Source: Peptococcaceae bacterium BRH_c8a
GTDB taxonomy: Bacteria > Bacillota > Desulfotomaculia > Desulfotomaculales > Desulfallaceae
Length of the DNA stretch: 64,000 bases
NCBI GenBank assembly: GCA_000961575.1
Contig: LADP01000010.1
Span: forward strand, 38,921 to 102,920
Direction of reading: 5' to 3'
Position numbers and translations under genes: made by a program. The notes under the pieces are model-generated. The model made no database searches. It was not told the DNA's origin and saw only the letters and a list, made by a program, of their open reading frames with translations. Below, in pieces: positions 59,478 through 64,000 of the stretch (position 1 is its first letter; every line of letters starts with the position of its first letter).

Positions 59478-60482
59478 TTGGAAAGCGTAATTATAAATGC
59501 ATTGCAGCAGGGTTTAATATTTGCCTTCATGGCGCTGGGGGTGCTTTTGACCTTCCGGTTATTGGGTTTTCCGGATTTAACCGTGGAAGGTACTTTTCCC
59601 CTGGGTGCGGCGGTTACCGCCAGAGCCATAGTCGAGGGCGTGGAACCATTACTGGCTGTTCTGCTTGGTGCGCTGGCCGGAGGTGCCGCCGGTGCGGTTA
59701 CCGGGATTATCCATACCCGGCTGAAGGTAAATAATATTCTGGCCGGTATTCTCACCGCCAGTGCCATTTATACTGTGATGCTACGCACTATGGGCCGTCC
59801 CAATACCCCGCTTTTAGCATACGATAACGTTTACGGACAGATCCTCGGCTGGTTCAAGCTGGCCGAGAATAATTATAATGTCATCCTGGTATTACTGGTG
59901 TTTGCTGTTGCAACCAGGCTGCTGCTGGGCTGGTTTTTAAACACTGATTTGGGGCTGGCGGTACGGGCCACCGGCAGCAATGAGCGCATGATTAGCGCGC
60001 TGGGAGTTAACACCGACAACGCCAAACTGCTGGCCCTGGTGATTGGCAATTTCCTGGTTGGGTTGTCGGGAGCAATGGCCTGCCAGGCGCAGGGTTTCGC
60101 CGATATCGGCATGGGCATCGGGGTGCTGGTGGCCGCTATTGCCTCGGTTATCGCCGGGGAGACTATTTTCGGCGGCAACCGTTTGGGGCGTCTTTTAACA
60201 TCAGTTATTCTCGGTTCGATTATGTACCGGGGTCTTCTGGCCCTGGGGTTGCGTCTGGGTTTGCCCGCAGAAGATTTTAAAATGATGACTGCGATACTGG
60301 TGCTGTTGGTTTTATGCCTACCAAGCTTAGAACTAAGAAAACGCTTGGGCGGTGTAATCCCTGGACTCCGCAAAGATAAAAAAACGATGCACCCGGCTCT
60401 ACCGGCGCGTCCGGGCTTTGCATCGCCAACGGCAGATCAAACCTGCGGTGCAACTCCAAGCAGGCGGGAGATGGAAGAATGA
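59478..60482 (+). CDS. ABC importer permease (TrpY-like)
   Basis: The 334-residue permease has about eight to nine membrane spans and the branched-chain-type permease motifs GVLLTFRLLGFPDLTVEGTF, and NERMISALGVNTDNAKLLALVIGNFLVGLSGAMACQ, with a conserved GxxNxR-like loop. The C-terminus carries a hydrophilic extension of about 40 residues. Start TTG 59478 is the best available but its ribosome site is weak. The stop overlaps the ATPase start (ATGA). Confidence 0.88.
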   Translation: MESVIINALQQGLIFAFMALGVLLTFRLLGFPDLTVEGTFPLGAAVTARAIVEGVEPLLAVLLGALAGGAAGAVTGIIHTRLKVNNILAGILTASAIYTVMLRTMGRPNTPLLAYDNVYGQILGWFKLAENNYNVILVLLVFAVATRLLLGWFLNTDLGLAVRATGSNERMISALGVNTDNAKLLALVIGNFLVGLSGAMACQAQGFADIGMGIGVLVAAIASVIAGETIFGGNRLGRLLTSVILGSIMYRGLLALGLRLGLPAEDFKMMTAILVLLVLCLPSLELRKRLGGVIPGLRKDKKTMHPALPARPGFASPTADQTCGATPSRREMEE

Positions 60483-61273
60483 TTAAACTGTCAGGTATTG
60501 AAAAATACTTTTTTGCCGGGACTCCCAATCAGGTTCTGGCACTTGACAACATCAACCTGCAAATTCAGCGGGGTGACTTTTTGACGGTCATCGGCAGCAA
60601 CGGTGCGGGCAAATCTACGCTGTTGAAGGCGGTGGCCGGGGTAATCTCGGTGGACGCCGGCAGCATTAAAATAGACGGGCTTGATGTGACGGCTCATCCG
60701 GAGTACATGCGTGCCCGGGATATCGGGCGCATTGATCAGGATCCCATGGCCAGCACAGCAGCCGATTTAAGCATTGAAGAAAACCTGGCCATAGCGTATT
60801 TGCGGGGGCAAAAAAGGGGACTGGCCAGGGCGGTGACCAGCCAACGTACCGGATATTTTAGAGACACCCTGCGCAATATCGGCCTGGGTCTGGAAGACCG
60901 CCTGAAAGTGCCGGTAGGTACCCTTTCAGGTGGACAGCGCCAGGCACTGGCACTGGTGATGGCCACCATAGCCAGGCCCAAACTGCTGCTGCTGGACGAA
61001 CACACGGCGGCGCTGGATCCCAAAGCCGCCCGGCAGGTGATGGAAATTACTGAGCGACTGGTGCAACAATATAAACTGACCACCCTGATGATTACCCATA
61101 ACATGGAACAAGCTCTGCGGTTCGGCAACCGCCTGATTATGATGCACCGGGGCCGGGTGATTTTGGACATTAGTGCTGAGGAAAAAGGAAAACTTACCGT
61201 GGCGGCCCTGGTGGACAGGTTTACAAGTACCAGCGGCACAGTTTTTGACGACGACCGGGCATTGTTGGCATAA
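60479..61273 (+). CDS. ABC importer ATP-binding protein (TrpZ-like)
   Basis: The 264-residue ATPase has Walker A GSNGAGKST, Q-loop in RIDQDP, signature LSGGQRQALALVMA, Walker B LLLLDEHTAALDP and H-loop ITHNM. DEHTAALD is typical of the ABC_sub_bind/TrpXYZ group. It forms the last gene of the operon and is followed by a terminator. Confidence 0.92.
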   Translation: MIKLSGIEKYFFAGTPNQVLALDNINLQIQRGDFLTVIGSNGAGKSTLLKAVAGVISVDAGSIKIDGLDVTAHPEYMRARDIGRIDQDPMASTAADLSIEENLAIAYLRGQKRGLARAVTSQRTGYFRDTLRNIGLGLEDRLKVPVGTLSGGQRQALALVMATIARPKLLLLDEHTAALDPKAARQVMEITERLVQQYKLTTLMITHNMEQALRFGNRLIMMHRGRVILDISAEEKGKLTVAALVDRFTSTSGTVFDDDRALLA

Positions 61274-61333
61274 ATGTTAAGGGATTGAAATAAAAGAATA
61301 ACTAACCTGTGGCAGTTTACGCGCTGCAGTATA

Positions 61334-61369
61334 AAAAGGAGCGAACAAGTAAATTTGTTCGCTCCTTTT
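61334..61369. terminator. Bidirectional terminator
   Basis: AAAAGGAGCGAACAA (61334-61348) and TTGTTCGCTCCTTTT (61355-61369) form a perfect 15-bp stem with a 6-nt loop, flanked by A and T tracts. It separates the importer operon from the convergent CGGC-domain gene. Confidence 0.9.
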
Positions 61370-61399
61370 CGGAGGCATTATAAGATTGTTTGCAATTGA

Positions 61400-61753
61400 C
61401 TAATAATTATGCGTACCAACCACCACGGGCACGCCGTACTTGCTGGACAGCATTTCCTGGACTTTCTCCAGATTAATGGGGCAGGCTGCAGTCTTGTTTG
61501 CTTTCACCAAACAGGTACCCAGATGGATGGCGTCGATATCCCGCTCCAGGTAGTCGGCCTGTTCCATCACCAGACCTACCTTGGGCATCACTAGGCCGGG
61601 GCAGTCTCCGCAGCCACACATGGCCGTGATTTTTACCTCTTCGTAATTGGCAAATTCCCCTTGCTTTAGATCCGCAGCCTTGAAGCACTTCAGACAGGCG
61701 ACACAGTTGATATCCCTAATTTTAGCACAGGTAACAATTAGTATGTTGGCCAT
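61400..61753 (-). CDS. CGGC-domain (cysteine-rich) protein
   Basis: The 117-residue protein starts at ATG 61753 (MANILIVTCAK); codons upstream lack a ribosome site. It has cysteines in INCVACLKCFKAA, the CGCGDCPGL that defines the CGGC domain, GTCLVKANKTAACP, and a C-terminal VVVGTHNY. CGGC proteins are found in anaerobes and may bind a metal, but no function is established. A paralogue lies at 62402-62746. Confidence 0.8.
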   Translation of the reverse strand: MANILIVTCAKIRDINCVACLKCFKAADLKQGEFANYEEVKITAMCGCGDCPGLVMPKVGLVMEQADYLERDIDAIHLGTCLVKANKTAACPINLEKVQEMLSSKYGVPVVVGTHNY

Positions 61754-61858
61754 AACCCACTCTCCCCGTTTTTGTGTCAATATTCAACGTTTTAGTGGTT
61801 AATACCTTCTTCAGTTAACTAATTTGTTGACATGCTTTCATTAAAGTCAGGCGGATTT

Positions 61859-62278
61859 TTATTCCGCCTGCGGCCTTTCAACTTGACGACTGTCTTCCAC
61901 CGCCTGCTGGCACGCATATCCGGCCACTGCCCCATAGACCAAAAATGCAGTCAGGGTAGTTAAGGTGGCGTTAACTCCCACCGCCAGGGGTGAGGTAAAC
62001 AACCCCAGACCGGGCGCAATTAAAAGGGCGATGGCCACCCAGAGGAAAATCCCGTATACTGTTCCGTACATTACCCCTGCTATACGGGCCCGCCCGCTGA
62101 GAAAACTGTACAGCAGGTAACCTGCCACCTGGCCAACAACCAGGTGCCCGATTAGTCCTGTAACGGTGAACCCAGGGTTGAAGGTGGTCAGACCCATCCA
62201 CAGGGCTGTCCAAACCACAGCAGCCTGAAGCAATGAAGCAGCGATAAACCATAACGATGTGGTAGCATAATTAATCAT
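61859..62278 (-). CDS. Four-span hydrophobic membrane protein
   Basis: The 139-residue protein has four predicted spans (about 7-30, 38-60, 68-92 and 100-122) and a short charged tail. It starts with ATG 62278 after a GAGGTGA ribosome site. It lies between the two CGGC-domain genes on the same strand, suggesting but not proving a link. No family is recognised with confidence. Confidence 0.6.
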   Translation of the reverse strand: MINYATTSLWFIAASLLQAAVVWTALWMGLTTFNPGFTVTGLIGHLVVGQVAGYLLYSFLSGRARIAGVMYGTVYGIFLWVAIALLIAPGLGLFTSPLAVGVNATLTTLTAFLVYGAVAGYACQQAVEDSRQVERPQAE

Positions 62279-62401
62279 GATATCACCTCGTCATATAGCT
62301 TTCCCGACCATATTGCTGTTTATTACGGAGCAAAGTTGGATGAGCCGCTTATACCTTAATCTCACTATGAGGTTAGTTCTTTAATTTTAATAAACCAACG
62401 G

Positions 62402-62746
62402 TTACACGTAATTATGAGTGCCTTTGACCACTTGAACACCGAATTTTTCCGCAACGGCCTTGGCCAGTTGGTCAACGTCCATGTATGGACAGGCAGGCCA
62501 GGACTTGGCCATGCAGGTGGATAGGTGAATGATATCAAAGTCCACGTTTTTTTTCACGCACCCTATGTTTGCCACCAGTTGGCGCCCGGGGCAATCGCAT
62601 TCCAGGAAGCCCACAACCTGGACGGTATCGTCGTAACCGGCAAAATCACCTTCTTTTTGGTTGGCGGCCTTGAAACACTTCCATTCGCCTGGACAGCCAT
62701 AACCCTGAGCAGAATAAGAACCGCAGCTAATTATCAGAACCTTCAT
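62402..62746 (-). CDS. CGGC-domain protein, second copy
   Basis: The 114-residue protein starts at ATG 62746 after TAGGAGG. It resembles the protein at 61400-61753: an N-terminal strand with cysteine (KVLIISCGSY), GEWKCFKAAN, FLECDCPGRQL, LSTCMAKSWPACP and the C-terminal VVKGTHNYV. The ECDCPG variant of the CGGC motif is notable. Metal binding is plausible from the six to seven cysteines; function unknown. Longer ORF to 62860 has no ribosome site. Confidence 0.78.
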   Translation of the reverse strand: MKVLIISCGSYSAQGYGCPGEWKCFKAANQKEGDFAGYDDTVQVVGFLECDCPGRQLVANIGCVKKNVDFDIIHLSTCMAKSWPACPYMDVDQLAKAVAEKFGVQVVKGTHNYV

Positions 62747-62801
62747 CACTAAATTCCTCCTAATGTTAGAATAATGGACATAATGCCTGAATAAAAAATT
62801 T

Positions 62802-62835
62802 CCCTGACCGGGGGGAGTTGTTAAACCGGTCAGGG
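62802..62835 (-). terminator. Terminator downstream of acsB
   Basis: CCCTGACCGG (62802-62811) pairs perfectly with CCGGTCAGGG (62826-62835). On the minus strand it is followed by AAATTTTTTATT. It terminates the acsB transcript before the CGGC-domain gene. Confidence 0.8.
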
Positions 62836-62903
62836 GAGGCAAAGTAACGCCAAGATCCAATATTTAAAGATTAATTTTCACTTAATTAATAATTGAATTA
62901 TTT

Positions 62904-62954
62904 GGGGACATTCCTCGACTACAAAGGAATACCCATAAGCTGAGGTGTGTCCCC
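62904..62954. repeat. GGGGACA...TGTCCCC palindromic element
   Basis: GGGGACATTCCT at 62904 and GGTGTGTCCCC ending at 62954 bound a 51-bp element with inverted ends. It resembles the GGGGACA hairpin in the 58045 leader and REP-like elements with the same ends in many Firmicutes. Confidence 0.55.
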
Positions 62955-62977
62955 TTTACTTACTGTCCCATTCCTTT

Positions 62978-64000
62978 CTACATCAGCGGATCCATGGTCA
63001 GCGCCGGGTGCCCCTTCTCTTCGAGGAAGGACATAATCTCTTCGCCGCTGGCTCCCACGGTCTCGTCAGCAATCTTATCCACAAACTCCTTACCCAGGCC
63101 GGCATTCTCTGCCGCCTCTTCCAAGAGCGGCCGCAGGTTTTCCTTCAGCGCCTTGGGCAGCCATACCAGCCGTCCCAGACCGCCGTCAGCAGGCACGAAC
63201 TTGGGCGAACCCAGGTACGATTTACCGATGCCCATGAAACCAGGCATCTGCGCGCCGCCGCCGATGGTACCGGCCAGCGTGCTGAAGGTCATCCCCGAAG
63301 GAGTCATGCCGCTGTGTTCACGGTTAACTACCATGAACCCGTTGCACTCGGGCACCATGGCCAGGATGCATTCGAAGCAGCCGCAGGAAGTCATTGGGTA
63401 CTCCATAATGGTGTAGAAGTTCACGTACTCGATGCTGCGCTGCGAGTTGTTAAAAGTAAATTCGTTAAATGACTGCCATTGGCCCTTGACTTCATCGATG
63501 ATGCCCTCTTTGGGGATGGGCTGGTTGGAACCGTGCGGGTTGATCTCGAAGGCCGCCTTGGCGTCTAACCAACTCACCGCGCCGCACAGGCCGACCCGCT
63601 CGGGAGCAATCACGCACACGTGGGTGGGCGCAAAGCTCTGGCACAGGGTGCAGGAGTAGAAGGTGTCCACTTTCTCGTCCCGCAGTTCCTTGAGGCGGTC
63701 GTCACGCTTCTGGTAGTAGCCCCGGGCGGTTTCGCGCATCTCTTTGACTTTTTCTTCGTCGCTGTAGATGGTGACTTGGACCCGGTCTACGATGGCCGAA
63801 AACTCGGACTTGAACTTGGCAAACAGGATCTCGCCGATATGCTTTAAGCGGAAGCCCTTGGCAAAGGCATCTTTACTGATCCTAACCCACATGATATCCC
63901 GCTGAGCCACGTGCCACAGACCTTCGCCATAGTTGGTGAAGTAGTGGATGCGGCGTTCCAAAACGGGCTCGAAATCTTCTTCCATTTTGCGGCCGTAAAC
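62978..64000 (-). CDS. acsB: Acetyl-CoA synthase AcsB (CODH/ACS beta subunit), C-terminal part
   Basis: The frame is open to base 64000, so only the last 340 residues of a protein of about 730 are present. Visible are the A-cluster ligands in CTLCQSFAPTHVCVIAPERVGLCG and TSCGCFECILAMVPECNG, followed by GMTFSTLAGTIGGGAQMPGFMGIGKSYL, all diagnostic for acetyl-CoA synthase. The enzyme condenses CO, a methyl group from the corrinoid protein and CoA to acetyl-CoA in the Wood-Ljungdahl pathway. An ATG at 63985 is internal and not the true start. Confidence 0.96.
   Translation of the reverse strand, partial: VYGRKMEEDFEPVLERRIHYFTNYGEGLWHVAQRDIMWVRISKDAFAKGFRLKHIGEILFAKFKSEFSAIVDRVQVTIYSDEEKVKEMRETARGYYQKRDDRLKELRDEKVDTFYSCTLCQSFAPTHVCVIAPERVGLCGAVSWLDAKAAFEINPHGSNQPIPKEGIIDEVKGQWQSFNEFTFNNSQRSIEYVNFYTIMEYPMTSCGCFECILAMVPECNGFMVVNREHSGMTPSGMTFSTLAGTIGGGAQMPGFMGIGKSYLGSPKFVPADGGLGRLVWLPKALKENLRPLLEEAAENAGLGKEFVDKIADETVGASGEEIMSFLEEKGHPALTMDPLM

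Overview
The window looks like chromosomal DNA of a spore-forming, anaerobic, acetyl-CoA-pathway Firmicute of the Desulfotomaculum / Peptococcaceae type. This is inferred from gene content: an acetyl-CoA synthase gene at the right edge, a heterodisulfide-reductase-like HdrA beside an Mvh-type [NiFe] hydrogenase, a CotF-like spore coat protein, a GerMN lipoprotein, ablAB, and strong AGGAGG ribosome-binding sites with many TTG/GTG starts. I see no rRNA, tRNA, CRISPR array, prophage or intact transposase.

Layout. 1-3,000: small regulators (ArsR-like, TipA-type MerR), membrane proteins and a PhoU-like protein. 3,000-8,000: a minus-strand efflux operon (GbsR-type regulator, ABC ATPase, FtsX-like permease, HlyD-like adaptor). 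8,100-12,700: a PLP trans-sulfuration enzyme, an MFS permease and an antibiotic-type ABC-F gene. The ABC-F gene has a leader-peptide attenuator but is frameshifted. 12,600-16,000: a long inverted repeat, a rhodanese lipoprotein and a two-component system. 16,000-23,200: two YeiH-type permeases, each followed by a tiny single-membrane-span protein, around a NarX/DegS-like kinase, its regulator and a PAS sensor. 23,400-29,200: CIRCE-controlled htpG, deoC, a divergent uppS homologue, a flavin-binding-fold protein and pstS. 29,300-34,600: a CBM25-like protein, pstCA and phoPR, with PhoP-box arrays at both pst promoters, then a GerMN lipoprotein. 34,900-48,000: hdrA-mvhDGA, a maturation protease and hypA, then hypBCDEF, with a coat-protein gene inverted in between. 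48,000-57,900: acyl-CoA ligase, CcdA/TlpA-like thiol redox proteins, flavoprotein, metallo-hydrolase, threonine aldolase, ferritin-like protein and ablAB. 58,000-64,000: a TrpXYZ-like ABC importer behind a terminator-containing leader, two CGGC-domain proteins and the 3' part of acsB.

How it works together. HdrA-MvhDGA with Hyp maturation indicates H2-linked electron bifurcation feeding a CO2-fixing metabolism (AcsB). The strongest unusual signal is in the hydrogenase large subunit. Its reading frame is interrupted by a single UGA exactly where the second cysteine of the N-terminal nickel-binding motif (RICGxC) should be, and a SECIS-like hairpin follows. This is probably selenocysteine at an atypical position. 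Other points worth a look are the YeiH plus micro-protein pairs, the ABC-F attenuator, two genes whose best starts are AUC and AUU, and several dispersed palindromic repeats.
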